This document shows, piece by piece, positions 1 through 8,393 of a stretch of DNA of 64,000 nt. Each line of letters begins with the position of its first letter. Position 1 is the first letter of the stretch. The notes under the pieces are model-generated. The model had not been told where the DNA came from. It made no database searches and saw only the letters and a list, made by a program, of their open reading frames with translations. Origin of the DNA: Holophagae bacterium (GTDB taxonomy: Bacteria; Acidobacteriota; Holophagae; Acanthopleuribacterales; Acanthopleuribacteraceae); the NCBI GenBank assembly GCA_030429565.1, contig JAUIFE010000006.1, positions 62,001 to 126,000 of the forward strand, in the 5' to 3' direction. The position numbers and the translations under genes are program-made.

Positions 1-822
1 GGCGCCTTTACCGGTGCGATCACGGACCGGCCGGGGTTATTGCGCGGCGCCCACAACGGTGTCCTGTTCTTGGACGAGGTTGGCGAGTTGGGTTCTGACG
101 AGCAGGCGATGCTGCTGCGTGCCCTTGAGGATAAAAGCTTTATGCCGGTTGGTTCGGATCGCGAGGTCAACAGTGATTTTCAGTTGATAGCGGGTACCAA
201 CCGCGACTTGTGGGAGAAGGTCCACAGCGGCGACTTTCGCGAAGACCTGTTGGCGCGTATGAACCTGTGGACCTATAAATTGCCGTCGCTGTCGGAGCGA
301 CCGGAGGATTTGGAGCCCAACTTGCGCTATGAGCTGGAGCGGTTTGCGCGCGAGCACGGCCGCATTACGACGTTTAACAAAGAAGCGTACCAGTGTTTTT
401 TAAGCTTTGCGACGGGCCCGAAGGGACGGTGGTCGGCCAACTTCCGCGATTTGAACGCGGCGGTGACGCGCATGGCGACGCTTTCCGGCGGCAACCGCAT
501 TAACGAGGACATTGTTGGTGAAGAGATCGGTCGCCTGCGCCGGCAATGGGAGCGCCCGGAAAAGGCGGATCAAACGCTGGCCAAATACTTCAATAAGGAA
601 GAGTTGGCCGATATAGATTTGTTTGATCGTGCGCAGCTCGGCAAGGTGCTGGAGGTGTGCGAAACGGCGCGTTCCTTGGCCGAGGCGGGCCGGGTGCTGT
701 TTGCGGCCAGCCGCGCCAAAAAGGCGAGTGCCAACGACAGTGACCGCTTGCGCAAGTACTTGATGAAGTTTGGGTTGAAGGCATCGGATATCGTCGGTGG
801 TAAAGGCGCGCCGCCCAGTTGA
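1..822 (+). CDS. rtcR: RtcR-type sigma-54 activator, 3' part
   Basis: C-terminal part of a sigma-54-dependent activator of RNA-repair genes; the 5' end lies outside the window. The first six codons read GAFTGA, the loop that contacts sigma-54. FLDEVGEL (Walker B) and an arginine-finger region (FREDLLARMNLW) follow. The segment from the AAA+ core to the end matches the RtcR family closely: it has the ATGP..RW.AN/GNFR stretch, a DLFDRAQL region, and the family-typical end DRLRKYLMKFGL, which is the helix-turn-helix part. RtcR normally senses RNA damage through an N-terminal CARF domain and switches on rtcBA; neither the sensor nor the target genes are in view. The gene converges on the next gene with about 200 nt between them. 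Identification is firm; the target operon is unknown. Confidence 0.94.
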   Translation, partial: GAFTGAITDRPGLLRGAHNGVLFLDEVGELGSDEQAMLLRALEDKSFMPVGSDREVNSDFQLIAGTNRDLWEKVHSGDFREDLLARMNLWTYKLPSLSERPEDLEPNLRYELERFAREHGRITTFNKEAYQCFLSFATGPKGRWSANFRDLNAAVTRMATLSGGNRINEDIVGEEIGRLRRQWERPEKADQTLAKYFNKEELADIDLFDRAQLGKVLEVCETARSLAEAGRVLFAASRAKKASANDSDRLRKYLMKFGLKASDIVGGKGAPPS

Positions 823-874
823 GCCGCGTTCCGGCCTGCGCAGCCGCGGGGGGGGCGGCCGTCGTTGGCGAAAG

Positions 875-933
875 GCATTTTCCCTTCCCAAAAACCTTCT
901 TTTGGGTGAAAGGCTTTTGGGAAGGGAAAATGC
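875..933. terminator. Long hairpin, possible bidirectional terminator
   Basis: A perfect 19-bp inverted repeat (875-893 and 915-933) encloses a 21-nt loop that can pair partly again. It lies between the convergent rtcR and the 1024-1704 gene, where a shared terminator is expected. No clean U-run follows directly, although the arms are rich in A and T. It could instead be a copy of a dispersed palindromic element. Confidence 0.5.
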
Positions 934-1023
934 TGGATGGGAGCACCGGAGTCGTTCTTTTTTGATTTTGGTGTCTTGTCATGGCGCGTTTGTACCGACG
1001 GTGCTTTTTTCAAAAACCGCGCT

Positions 1024-1704
1024 TTAGGCGGACGCCTGCTTGGCGGCGGCGGCAAATGCGGCGGCGGTGCGTTCGGCCCAATCGCCGTGGTCGGCCAAAT
1101 CCTGCGGGAACAAGCCGCTGGGACGCGCCAGAAGGACTTGGCTACCGCGTGTTTCGCAGAAACAGGGTGCGGGTTGGGTGAGCCAAGCGAGGTCGGCCTG
1201 TTCGGTGAGCGTGTGTGCGAATTTAAAGTTGTCGCAATAGATGTGGAAGGTTTCGGCCAATTCCGGTTGGTCTGGATAAAAGCGACCTTCGCTGGGATCG
1301 GCCTGGTTTTGCTCGGCCCAACTGGTGGGCATGAAGGTGATGGGCGGCACCGGTGCGTCCAAATCGACGACCATGCAAAGCAGCACCAGACTAGGGAAGT
1401 CGGAAGGATTGGTGGAGCGGTAGTTGAGGTCGAATAGCAATAAGTTGCGGCGCTGTTGGAAGCGACCGGTGACGTGCAGGGTGTCGGGGTTGATCAAAAT
1501 ATCGTTAAAAAGGCCGAAGCGCTGAAGGTCTTTGAGGGCGGCTTCGGGGAAACTGCGGTGGGGATGAAGTCCGAGCGCCTGGCAGGCGTTGCGCATGGCG
1601 CGCCGGCGTTTTTGGTCGAGGAATAAAAATAGCAGACCGGCGCCCAGGAAAAATGCGGTGAAAAAGATGTGGAACGGCCAGTTGACGTCTTGGTAGAAAT
1701 TCAT
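1024..1704 (-). CDS. Hypothetical single-pass membrane protein
   Basis: 226 residues starting at ATG 1702-1704; longer reading to 2061 is possible but its extra N-terminus has no protein-like character. Residues about 9-28 (HIFFTAFFLGAGLLFLFL) form one strong membrane helix followed by positive residues (DQKRRR), so the bulk should be cytoplasmic. The rest is soluble, with no motif I recognise. It contains a few cysteines (CFCETRG region) and an alanine-rich end. A weak AAGGA lies about 13 nt upstream. It is divergent from the HEAT-type gene and convergent with rtcR, so it looks monocistronic. No function is assigned. Confidence 0.7.
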   Translation of the reverse strand: MNFYQDVNWPFHIFFTAFFLGAGLLFLFLDQKRRRAMRNACQALGLHPHRSFPEAALKDLQRFGLFNDILINPDTLHVTGRFQQRRNLLLFDLNYRSTNPSDFPSLVLLCMVVDLDAPVPPITFMPTSWAEQNQADPSEGRFYPDQPELAETFHIYCDNFKFAHTLTEQADLAWLTQPAPCFCETRGSQVLLARPSGLFPQDLADHGDWAERTAAAFAAAAKQASA

Positions 1705-2044
1705 GGTGTTGCGGGTTGGTTCCTTGTGGGATGTTGGCGGCGCTAGGCGTTGACAAATCGGAAAGATTTGGCAAGATGAGACTTTTCCGGTCGGTTGTGT
1801 GGCAAAAAGAATCGTGCGGTAGCGGCTGTCGGCGCGCTCACGTTTGGTTTGTTTTTTGCGACGAGGGGGCGTTTTTCGACCGGGATCACCGCCGGCGGGG
1901 CGCGCTCCATTGTACGGTGGATCGGTGATCCTCTGGAACCATTCCCTGGAAAAATCGTTGGACGGCACCCGGATCCGGGATGCGACCGTTAAGGAATTTT
2001 CTGGAAACGCGATAAGTCTTCTAAACTCCAATTCAGGCGAGTCC
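1705..2044. other. Divergent intergenic region
   Basis: 340 nt between two divergent genes. A TTGACA at 1750-1755 followed 16 nt later by CAAGAT (1772-1777) is a plausible but weak promoter for the rightward gene, which would give a leader of about 260 nt. The frame of the downstream gene stays open through part of this region (from 1844), but the translation is arginine/glycine/proline-rich noise, so I do not extend the gene. Confidence 0.4.
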
Positions 2045-4087
2045 ATGCAGCCCAAAGCCATTCAAAACATCTTCAACAGCTTGAAAGCTTGTTATGACGC
2101 AAGTGAGCGCAACCCGGTGACCAACCCGATGGTGGTCAACCTCTACAAGCATTTTTTAAATAGTTTTAAAGCCTTTCTCGACGATGAAGACTTTCGCATC
2201 GATTTCGAGCCGACCGAGGTGCGCGTCAACGGGGTGGCGATTCCCAGTGTGGTCTGGATGAGTGAAGGGGTGCAGTGGTTGCAGCAAATCTGCAGCGAGC
2301 GCCAAATTGATACGTTGATTTTTGAGGAAGGGACGACGCTGAAGGACTTGCAAAAGTTCATTGCGATGTTGTTCCACCCGTCGAAACGCTTTTCAGACCG
2401 CGACACGGCCTCGAAGATGTTGTTCCGTCAACACGTGCAATCGATCGCGATTAACCCGGAAAGTTTGGACGCGACCTTCTCCGATTTGGACGGGCTGAAC
2501 ATACCGCGTCGCGATTCCTACCAATTTTCGCGCACCACCGAGCTGGATCCGGAGATTGTGCCGACGCACCAATTCACGCAGAGCTCGGAGTACCGCGAGC
2601 CGGAAGACGTGGCACCGACGCCGCAAGGGGCGCCGCCCGGATTTGAGAGTTTTCAACGGGGCCGTCCGGATAAAGGGCCGGTTTCGCCGCCGGAAGGGTT
2701 TGAGAGTTTTCAACGCAGTCGCCCGAAGAGAGGGCCGGTCTCGCCGCCGGAAGGTTTTGAGAGTTTTCAGCGCACGGGTTACGACAGTGGTCCGGTGGCG
2801 GCACCGATGGGTTTTGAGAGCTTTCAGCGCAGTCATCCCGTGGCGGAGCAGCGCTCAGGCCAAAACGAATCGGGCGTGCACCTGTTCATTTCCCAAGAAG
2901 ATCGCGAAACCTTAATGCAGTCGATGTTTCGTTTCATCGATCAGGATCGGCTCAAGAAAGTGGCCGAGTCGTTGACGATGATGCGGCGCGATATGGCGTC
3001 ACCCGAGTACGAGGTGCGCCGGCTCGCTTTTTCCAGTTACCACGTGGTGGTGTTGAGCTTGGCGGCGCGAGATCAACTGCGGCCCCTGTCGTCTATTTTG
3101 AAGAGTTTGGACAACGACTTGCGCGATTGCAAAGAAATAGAGTTGTACCACGTCCACTTGCAATCGCTGCTCGAGATTTTGAAGTGGATGCGCCGCAAGA
3201 AACACTACGTGCGTTTGTTTTTTGCGCTTGATTTGCTGGCGCGCGAACAAATGCGCAAGTCGGCCGAAATTCAAGCCGTGGTGAAGAAAAACCTCGAGGA
3301 CTTGTTGGACTTGTCGCTCATGGAAGAACTCATGCGGCTGGAAATTCCCGAGGTGAAACCCTACTTTAAATCGCTGTTCGTTCAGCATGGATTGGGTGTG
3401 GTTGAGCCTTGCATGCAGGCGTTGTTTTTGTCCGAGGACCGGTCTGTGCGACGCAAGTTGCTGGAAATTCTCATGCGTTTGGGGCCGATGATTTATCCGC
3501 TGTTGCTCAAAGAAGTGGATCGAGCGATTCGCCGTGATTCGCCTTGGTACATTAAACGCAACTTACTGACGATTATGGCCAAGGATCCGCCGGTTGAGTT
3601 GCTACCGTTTTTGGACCAACTCCTGGAAGAACGCAACACGCGGATTCTGGATCTGGTGTACCGCTGTTTGTTCCTGATCAATGATCGCAGTGCGGTTGAG
3701 AAGGGAAAAATGTTGCTGAAGCGCGCCAGCGGTGGGTTGCGTACCAAGCTGTTTCAGTACGTGCGGCTGAGTAAAGAGCCGGCCTATGCGCGTTTCATCG
3801 CGGGATTGTACGAAGGTGAAGAGAACTTAAAAGAAAAGATCGACATCATTCACATTCTGGCTACCTTGGACAGCGCCGACACGATTGCGTTTTTTGACAA
3901 AATTCTCAAGAAAACGCGTTTGTTTGAATCGAAGGACGAAGGGCGCTTGCGGGCCGAGGCGGCCAAAGCCTTGGCGGCCAGCGAACACGCGGCGGCGCGG
4001 ACGGCGCTGACCAAATACGCGCGCGACAAAAATGAAGTGGTGCGCGAGATGGTTGAGAAAATTGCCGTGGACACGAGTGGCCAATAG
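2045..4087 (+). CDS. HEAT-repeat-like protein with a repeated GFESFQR linker
   Basis: 680 residues from ATG 2045, chosen because the reading upstream of it is not protein-like and an AGGCGA sits just before it. Three parts are visible. Residues 1-180 are a helical domain of unknown type. Residues about 199-268 form a linker of a 19-residue unit (GFESFQR then a basic stretch, then GPVSPPE) present nearly four times. Residues about 285-680 are helical hairpins with HEAT/armadillo character (for example LLEILMRLGPMIYPLLLKEV). There is no signal peptide or membrane segment, so it should be cytoplasmic. HEAT domains normally serve as protein-binding scaffolds. The repeated FESFQR sites could be docking motifs, but this is inference. 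Family not recognised. Confidence 0.8.
   Translation: MQPKAIQNIFNSLKACYDASERNPVTNPMVVNLYKHFLNSFKAFLDDEDFRIDFEPTEVRVNGVAIPSVVWMSEGVQWLQQICSERQIDTLIFEEGTTLKDLQKFIAMLFHPSKRFSDRDTASKMLFRQHVQSIAINPESLDATFSDLDGLNIPRRDSYQFSRTTELDPEIVPTHQFTQSSEYREPEDVAPTPQGAPPGFESFQRGRPDKGPVSPPEGFESFQRSRPKRGPVSPPEGFESFQRTGYDSGPVAAPMGFESFQRSHPVAEQRSGQNESGVHLFISQEDRETLMQSMFRFIDQDRLKKVAESLTMMRRDMASPEYEVRRLAFSSYHVVVLSLAARDQLRPLSSILKSLDNDLRDCKEIELYHVHLQSLLEILKWMRRKKHYVRLFFALDLLAREQMRKSAEIQAVVKKNLEDLLDLSLMEELMRLEIPEVKPYFKSLFVQHGLGVVEPCMQALFLSEDRSVRRKLLEILMRLGPMIYPLLLKEVDRAIRRDSPWYIKRNLLTIMAKDPPVELLPFLDQLLEERNTRILDLVYRCLFLINDRSAVEKGKMLLKRASGGLRTKLFQYVRLSKEPAYARFIAGLYEGEENLKEKIDIIHILATLDSADTIAFFDKILKKTRLFESKDEGRLRAEAAKALAASEHAAARTALTKYARDKNEVVREMVEKIAVDTSGQ
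2639..2850 (+). repeat. 57-bp tandem repeat in coding sequence
   Basis: About 3.7 copies of a 57-bp unit in phase with the reading frame; equivalent positions are 2642, 2699, 2756 and 2813. The 5' third of each unit (encoding GFESFQR) is best conserved. The middle has drifted, so the array is not freshly duplicated. Confidence 0.9.
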
Positions 4088-4177
4088 GGAAGCCGACGCC
4101 TAAAAGGATTGTGTTCGCGGTCGAGCTTTGCTCTAATGCGCCTGAAGCGAAGTTGAAGCAGGAACGAGGTGCGCGCG

Positions 4178-4618
4178 ATGAGTCACGAAACCATTATTTA
4201 CGGCATGATCGATGCGGGTGAATTGGAGCGCGAGGATGCGCTGAACCCACACTATGCGTTAAACGAAGCGGCTTTGGCTGCGTTGCGCGACGACGACGAC
4301 GATCCAGCTCTGGTGCGCGGCATGTTTTCAATTGCGCCGGCCCAGGCGCGTTACTCCTCGCAGGTGATTCATTTCGGGGCGTCTTATGCCTCGTTGGAAA
4401 AGAATTGGGATCGTTGGCTGGAAAAGTTTGAAGCTCTGTTGCGCAAGATGTATTGGTTTAGCGCTGTGGTCCACCTGGATTCCGAACTGTTTGAGGGCGA
4501 TTACCGCTACGAGTGGATGCTGACTGATGAGGCGTTTGAATCGTGCCTGATTGGCGACACCTTGCAGCCCGTGAATGAGTGGGAGTTCACCGGCGGGCCG
4601 CGCCTTTTTGATACCTAA
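4178..4618 (+). CDS. Hypothetical small acidic protein
   Basis: 146 residues from ATG 4178, which has GAGG at 4166-4169 eight bases upstream; a GTG at 4169 in the same frame overlaps that site and is less likely. It is acidic with a run of five aspartates near residue 40 and many aromatic residues (NWDRWLEKFEALLRKMYWFSAVVHLD). No signal peptide and no recognised motif. It sits alone, 90 nt after the HEAT-type gene on the same strand, so cotranscription is possible. No function is assigned. Confidence 0.7.
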   Translation: MSHETIIYGMIDAGELEREDALNPHYALNEAALAALRDDDDDPALVRGMFSIAPAQARYSSQVIHFGASYASLEKNWDRWLEKFEALLRKMYWFSAVVHLDSELFEGDYRYEWMLTDEAFESCLIGDTLQPVNEWEFTGGPRLFDT

Positions 4619-4989
4619 TTGGTGATTGTGCCGTTTGAATGATCCCTATGCCCCATCGTCTGTTGCCAAGACCTGCCTTGGTTGAACGGCCCTGGGCCGC
4701 GTCGTGCCGCATGTTGAACGGGTGCTTGGTAGAAACCGTGGCGGCTCTTGGGTTTTTTGGATGCTGTCTCTTTTTAAACCGTTGGCCGGCGTCGCTTTTG
4801 CCGGCGGGCCCTGATTGCACTTGCCGGTTAAATTCATGCACTCAAAGTTGATACCTGGGGCCGGAATATGTCGGCCCGCCAGGGTTGCCGGCAGTTGGTT
4901 GCCTTTGGTTTGTGTGTCGAGGGAAGCTGGGTCGTGGGTGGGTGTGTGCTTTCTGTTTTTTACCAAAAGGCCTTGGGGCCCAGGGTTGG
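4619..4989. other. Intergenic region without a supported gene
   Basis: 371 nt between two convergent genes. Short open frames occur on both strands, but none has a ribosome-binding site or protein-like composition. GCCGGC-containing self-complementary stretches near 4790-4812 could form a hairpin; I see no clear U-tract. Confidence 0.4.
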
Positions 4990-5547
4990 TTAGGGCGCTT
5001 TTTCTTCCGAACACAGCTCAAACAAAGCTGCCAGCCTGTGACCAACCTGCTCAAAGGGTTCAAAGTGATCCAGAATTTTGCTCATCATGAGGGCGCCTTC
5101 AAGGCTTGCCAACGTGATGGTCGCTTTTTCGGGTGCATCGGGAAACACCGCAGTGTTGAGCCAATCGAGATTAATCTCGAAGAAGCGTTTGGTTTCGAGG
5201 CGGATCGGTTCGGGCAGGATATCGGTTTCGCTTGCAAGGGCGCCACATAGGCACATTTTTTGGTCCTTCTCGAGTGCGTAGCGAAACAGCGCAATGTAGC
5301 GTTGGAGGCGTTCGCCAGGCTCGGCAACCTCCTGCTTGATAAGAACGAGCTGTTCGAGAAAACGTTCCGTGTAGCGATTGGCAATGGCCACGCCCAGATC
5401 GGTTTTGGTGGGAAAGTGGTAGTGGATGCTGGCGCTTTTGATGCCGATTACTTTGGAAATTTCGCGGAAGCTAAACGAGTTATAGCCACCAGAGCGCATC
5501 TGCGATTCCGCGATGTCAATGATTCGGTCAGCGGTTGAATTGGTCAT
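4990..5547 (-). CDS. TetR family transcriptional repressor
   Basis: 185 residues, ATG at 5545-5547 with AAGGAAGAG upstream. Residues 1-50 form the TetR DNA-binding domain; the recognition helix region reads IGIKSASIHYHFPTKTDL, with the typical YHFP.K. The C-terminal part is the variable ligand/dimer domain and contains cysteine pairs (MCLCGAL). It is divergent from an SDR-OsmC-cupin operon. Two palindromic sites with matching half-sites flank the promoter of that operon, so it very probably represses that operon and perhaps itself. The ligand is unknown; the neighbours suggest a reactive carbonyl or organic peroxide stress. Confidence 0.93.
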   Translation of the reverse strand: MTNSTADRIIDIAESQMRSGGYNSFSFREISKVIGIKSASIHYHFPTKTDLGVAIANRYTERFLEQLVLIKQEVAEPGERLQRYIALFRYALEKDQKMCLCGALASETDILPEPIRLETKRFFEINLDWLNTAVFPDAPEKATITLASLEGALMMSKILDHFEPFEQVGHRLAALFELCSEEKAP

Positions 5548-5600
5548 GGAACGTCTCTTCCTTGGTGATGTGTTGGGGAAGAGTGTAACAGAAAAAAGTT

Positions 5601-5618
5601 ACCTATCGGAAGATAGGT
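5601..5618. promoter_or_regulatory. Operator O1, predicted TetR site
   Basis: Perfect palindrome with 7-bp arms ACCTATC / GATAGGT and a 4-nt centre. It lies directly upstream of the -35 box at 5620 and 54 nt before the TetR start codon, so it can serve both directions. Confidence 0.75.
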
Positions 5619-5619
5619 G

Positions 5620-5648
5620 TTGACGTGTGGTGATGGCGCTCTTATGAT
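5620..5648 (+). promoter_or_regulatory. Sigma-70-type promoter of the SDR operon
   Basis: TTGACG (5620-5625), a 17-nt spacer and TATGAT (5643-5648): near-consensus boxes at ideal spacing. The start of transcription should be about 5655, inside or just before operator O2. Confidence 0.75.
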
Positions 5649-5657
5649 GTGGTTGTC

Positions 5658-5673
5658 TACCTAGTGATAGGTA
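5658..5673. promoter_or_regulatory. Operator O2, predicted TetR site
   Basis: Perfect palindrome TACCTA-GTGA-TAGGTA. Its right half contains the GATAGGT half-site of O1, though the spacing of the left half differs. Position at the expected transcription start fits repression by steric block. Confidence 0.65.
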
Positions 5674-5701
5674 AGTTTTCAAAAACCTTTAGGAGTACAT
5701 C

Positions 5702-6466
5702 ATGAAAGACACCATTGCTTTGATCATCGGCGGTTCCAGCGGTATGGGAAAAGAAACAGCAAAGCGTTTGCTTGAAAAGGGTTATCCCGTAATGATTCTC
5801 GCCCACGAAGCAAAAAAACTGGCTGCTGCCCAACAAGAGTTGAGCACGCAAACCGGCGGTCGGGTGGAAACCGCGTTGGTGGATCTTTACAATTCGGCGG
5901 CGGTCAATGCCTTTATCGAGCAAATTGAGGGGGAATCGCGCCACATCAACTTTTTGGTTAACGCCGCCGGCTTTTTTAAACCGGTGACCTTCCTTGAGCA
6001 CAGCGCGCACGATTACGACCTGCAGTTGGACATTAACAAGTCCTTTTTCTTTATTACCCAGGCAGTTGCCAAAAATATGAAAAATCATGGTGGTGGTTCC
6101 ATTGTGAATATTGGCTCCATGTGGGCTCATCAAGCGGTGAAAGCGACGCCTTCTTCGGCCTACTCAATGCAAAAAGCGGGACTGCATGCACTCACCAAAA
6201 ACTTGGCGATGGAGCTGGCCGAGTACGGGGTTCGCGTCAATGCGGTCGCACCGGCGGTGGTGATGTCGACCATCTACAAATCCTTTATTGCTGAAGACGA
6301 AATCAAAGAAACCTTGGCGGGCTTTAACGATTTCCATCCGATCGGCCGCATTGGTTCGCCCGACGATATTGCCGACGCGATTGAGTTTCTGTTGTCCGAC
6401 CGAGCCGGCTGGATTACCGGCACGATTTTGGATATCGACGGTGGCGTGATGGCCGGTCGCAATTGA
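5702..6466 (+). CDS. SDR family NAD(P)-dependent oxidoreductase
   Basis: 254 residues, ATG 5702 preceded by AGGAG. Classical short-chain dehydrogenase: the dinucleotide-binding loop is GGSSGMG at residues 10-16, VNAAG follows in the middle, and the catalytic triad is Ser139, Tyr154 and Lys158 (YSMQK). The C-terminus has the usual D-DGG stretch. It would reduce a carbonyl or oxidise an alcohol with NAD(P); the substrate cannot be read from sequence. First gene of a three-gene operon with an OsmC-like and a cupin protein under a TetR-controlled promoter, which suggests a detoxification or stress role. Confidence 0.93.
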   Translation: MKDTIALIIGGSSGMGKETAKRLLEKGYPVMILAHEAKKLAAAQQELSTQTGGRVETALVDLYNSAAVNAFIEQIEGESRHINFLVNAAGFFKPVTFLEHSAHDYDLQLDINKSFFFITQAVAKNMKNHGGGSIVNIGSMWAHQAVKATPSSAYSMQKAGLHALTKNLAMELAEYGVRVNAVAPAVVMSTIYKSFIAEDEIKETLAGFNDFHPIGRIGSPDDIADAIEFLLSDRAGWITGTILDIDGGVMAGRN

Positions 6467-6476
6467 GGAGGTTTCC

Positions 6477-7019
6477 ATGAGTCAGAAGCATTTGAATGGG
6501 ATTGACCTGAAGGCGCTGAAAGTCTACACCGACCAGATTACGGAAGTGCCAGGTGATGCCGTTTCGTCTTACGGCATTGAGGCGCGCTGGTGCGGTGGGG
6601 TGCATAGCGAAATCCATACCCTCAACCAACGCTTGGGAGAAACCGAAATCCCCAAGGATTTTCAGTTTCATGTGGGCGAACCGGAACAGTTGCTTGGCGA
6701 CAACGCTTTTCCCACGCCACAGGAGTACCTTTTGGGCGGCATGGCGGGCTGCATGATGGTGGGATTTGTGGCGGGAGCAACGGCGGCGGGTATTCGCTTG
6801 GACGCGGTCACGCTGACTGTTCGCGGAGACCTGAACCTGCGCGGTTTTCTGGGGGTTGACCCCGATGCGCCGGTCGGGTTTGCCGAAATACAGTTTCATT
6901 TTGACGTGGCGGGCAGTGGCACACAGGCCGAGTACGATCACTTGATTGCCGAGGTTCGCAAAAATTCGCCCAACTACCGAACAATTAGCGATGCCGTAAC
7001 TGTAACGGCAATCGCCTGA
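6477..7019 (+). CDS. OsmC family protein
   Basis: 180 residues, ATG 6477 with GAGGAGG upstream, 10 nt after the SDR gene. The OsmC/Ohr fold is indicated by PQEYLLGGMAGCMMVGF with the conserved peroxidatic-type Cys92. The second cysteine seen in true Ohr/OsmC peroxidases is missing; the corresponding stretch reads KNSPNYRTI. It may therefore not be a classical thiol peroxidase and could instead bind a ligand or use a partner thiol. The operon context (SDR, cupin, TetR) supports a role in oxidative or electrophile stress. Confidence 0.88.
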   Translation: MSQKHLNGIDLKALKVYTDQITEVPGDAVSSYGIEARWCGGVHSEIHTLNQRLGETEIPKDFQFHVGEPEQLLGDNAFPTPQEYLLGGMAGCMMVGFVAGATAAGIRLDAVTLTVRGDLNLRGFLGVDPDAPVGFAEIQFHFDVAGSGTQAEYDHLIAEVRKNSPNYRTISDAVTVTAIA

Positions 7020-7091
7020 GTGATAGGCGCTTCGCGGATTCGTTTCGGCAAGCGCCCTCTCTGGACCTATGTGACGATGGAGGCAATGTCT

Positions 7092-7790
7092 ATGTTGAAC
7101 ATGAACTTTTCTGAACGTGTCGTAATTCACACTGTAGAACGCGATTGGTTTGCGAGCCCGGAGACGGGGGTTTCGCGCAAGCTGTTAGCCCGTGAACGAA
7201 CCCCATCCGGCCATGCCACGAGTATCGTCCAATACACGCCGGGGGCGCGTTTCCCGCGTCATAGTCATCCTGGTGGGGAAGAAATCTTTGTGTTGGCGGG
7301 GGTGTTTTCCGATGAGCATGGTGACTACCCGGCGGGAACCTACCTGCGCAATCCGCCAGGGAGTAGCCACGAACCTTACAGCGAAAGCGGCTGCACTCTT
7401 TTTGTGAAATTGTCCCAATTTGCCGCGGAGGATACGGAAGCGGTCAGGATTAATACTGACGAGGGGGCTTGGTTTCGCGGTCACGGCGATTTGATTGTGA
7501 TGCCCTTGCATCATTTTGAAACAGAAAATACGGCGCTGGTTTTTTGGCCGGCGGGGGAAGCCTTTGTGCCACATCGGCACTATGGTGGCGAGGAAATATT
7601 CGTTTTAAAAGGGCGGTTCCGCGATGAGCACGGCGAATACCCGGCCCATACCTGGCTGCGCAATCCGCATTTGAGTACGCACCATCCGTTCGTCACCGAA
7701 GATACCTTGATTTTGGTGAAAACAGGCCATTTACCTCAAGGTCGTATGAATGCTGTCGACCCGTCCGAGCTAAGTCAGATGGCCGGCTAG
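7092..7790 (+). CDS. Double-cupin protein (ChrR-like)
   Basis: 232 residues from ATG 7092, which lies 8 nt after GGAGG (7079-7083); upstream in-frame starts at 7086 and 7020 are less well placed. Two cupin domains in tandem carry nearly identical metal-binding motifs, HSHPGGEEIFVL in the N-terminal half and HRHYGGEEIFVL in the C-terminal half. Both domains also share DEHG-(D/E)YPA and T(Y/W)LRNP stretches. The pattern resembles the cupin of ChrR-type anti-sigma factors, but the zinc-binding N-terminal anti-sigma domain is absent. It is probably a metal-dependent dioxygenase or a sensor. Last gene of the TetR-controlled operon. Confidence 0.88.
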   Translation: MLNMNFSERVVIHTVERDWFASPETGVSRKLLARERTPSGHATSIVQYTPGARFPRHSHPGGEEIFVLAGVFSDEHGDYPAGTYLRNPPGSSHEPYSESGCTLFVKLSQFAAEDTEAVRINTDEGAWFRGHGDLIVMPLHHFETENTALVFWPAGEAFVPHRHYGGEEIFVLKGRFRDEHGEYPAHTWLRNPHLSTHHPFVTEDTLILVKTGHLPQGRMNAVDPSELSQMAG

Positions 7791-7888
7791 GAAGGTGGTG
7801 TGGCGGGCACCCAAATGGCGCCGGCTTCAGGGTGTTGGGTGATGGGCTGCAGTAGGATCATTGCCATTTTTGCGGCCTAAAAATGAGA

Positions 7889-7915
7889 AGGCCGACCATC
7901 GGTGACGGTCGGCCT
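7889..7915 (-). terminator. Intrinsic terminator
   Basis: A 9-bp perfect GC-rich stem (AGGCCGACC with its complement) and a 9-nt loop. On the minus strand it is followed by a T-rich tract, so it fits the end of the 7978-8193 transcript; it may also stop the rightward cupin operon. Confidence 0.7.
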
Positions 7916-7977
7916 GGTGGGGGAGGTGTGGGTTGTGGTGTCGGGTTGGCTGGGGTGGCGGCTGAAGATCGGCCCGC

Positions 7978-8193
7978 CTAACAAGTTTGCCCGCTCCGTT
8001 GGCAGTTCGCCTTCTGTAGGCGCAGCTCGCCGGCGTCGCCGTGTTGGACTTCGTAGCGATCCAAGCACTTGGGCTCGACCTTAAAATAATTAGCCAAGGT
8101 TTCTTTAATAAAAGAATCCTTCATTCGTGCGGTTAAGTTCAATTCATTGCGCTCGAGCTGGTAGCTCTTGCCGTCAAATTCAATGTACAACAT
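7978..8193 (-). CDS. Hypothetical small protein
   Basis: 71 residues, ATG 8191-8193 with AGAGG upstream. The first 50 residues look like a compact folded domain (MLYIEFDGKSYQLERNELNL, then KDSFIKETLANYFKV). The C-terminus has two cysteines. It lies 14 nt after another small gene in the same direction and is followed by a terminator, so the two form a small operon. Not recognised. Confidence 0.6.
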   Translation of the reverse strand: MLYIEFDGKSYQLERNELNLTARMKDSFIKETLANYFKVEPKCLDRYEVQHGDAGELRLQKANCQRSGQTC

Positions 8194-8207
8194 GGGGGGA
8201 CCTCTTT

Positions 8208-8393
8208 TTACGATGCAACTTGGGTTAGGTGCTGCTGAGTAGGTGGCTCGCTGGGTGAAAAATCCTTCGTTGCATTTTCCAGTGCAGCCAATTCTTGTTC
8301 GTTATGGATTTGAATATGAATCTTAAGTTCCAGGCCGTTACTGGTCGGGCTGGACGTGATTTCTACTGTAAGGGAATCGAAGGTCAAGTGCAT
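8208..8393 (-). CDS. Hypothetical small protein
   Basis: 61 residues from ATG 8391-8393, with GAGG 6 nt upstream; a longer reading to 8420 begins with arginine-rich sequence and is less likely. The N-terminal half alternates hydrophobic and polar residues, as beta strands do (HLTFDSLTVEITSS and LELKIHIQIHNEQEL). The C-terminal half is polar. First gene of a two-gene unit with the 71-residue protein. Not recognised. Confidence 0.55.
   Translation of the reverse strand: MHLTFDSLTVEITSSPTSNGLELKIHIQIHNEQELAALENATKDFSPSEPPTQQHLTQVAS

Noticed and set aside
1844..2044. N-terminal extension of the HEAT-type protein
   Set aside because: The extra sequence looks like translated intergenic DNA and the ATG at 2045 has an acceptable ribosome-binding site.
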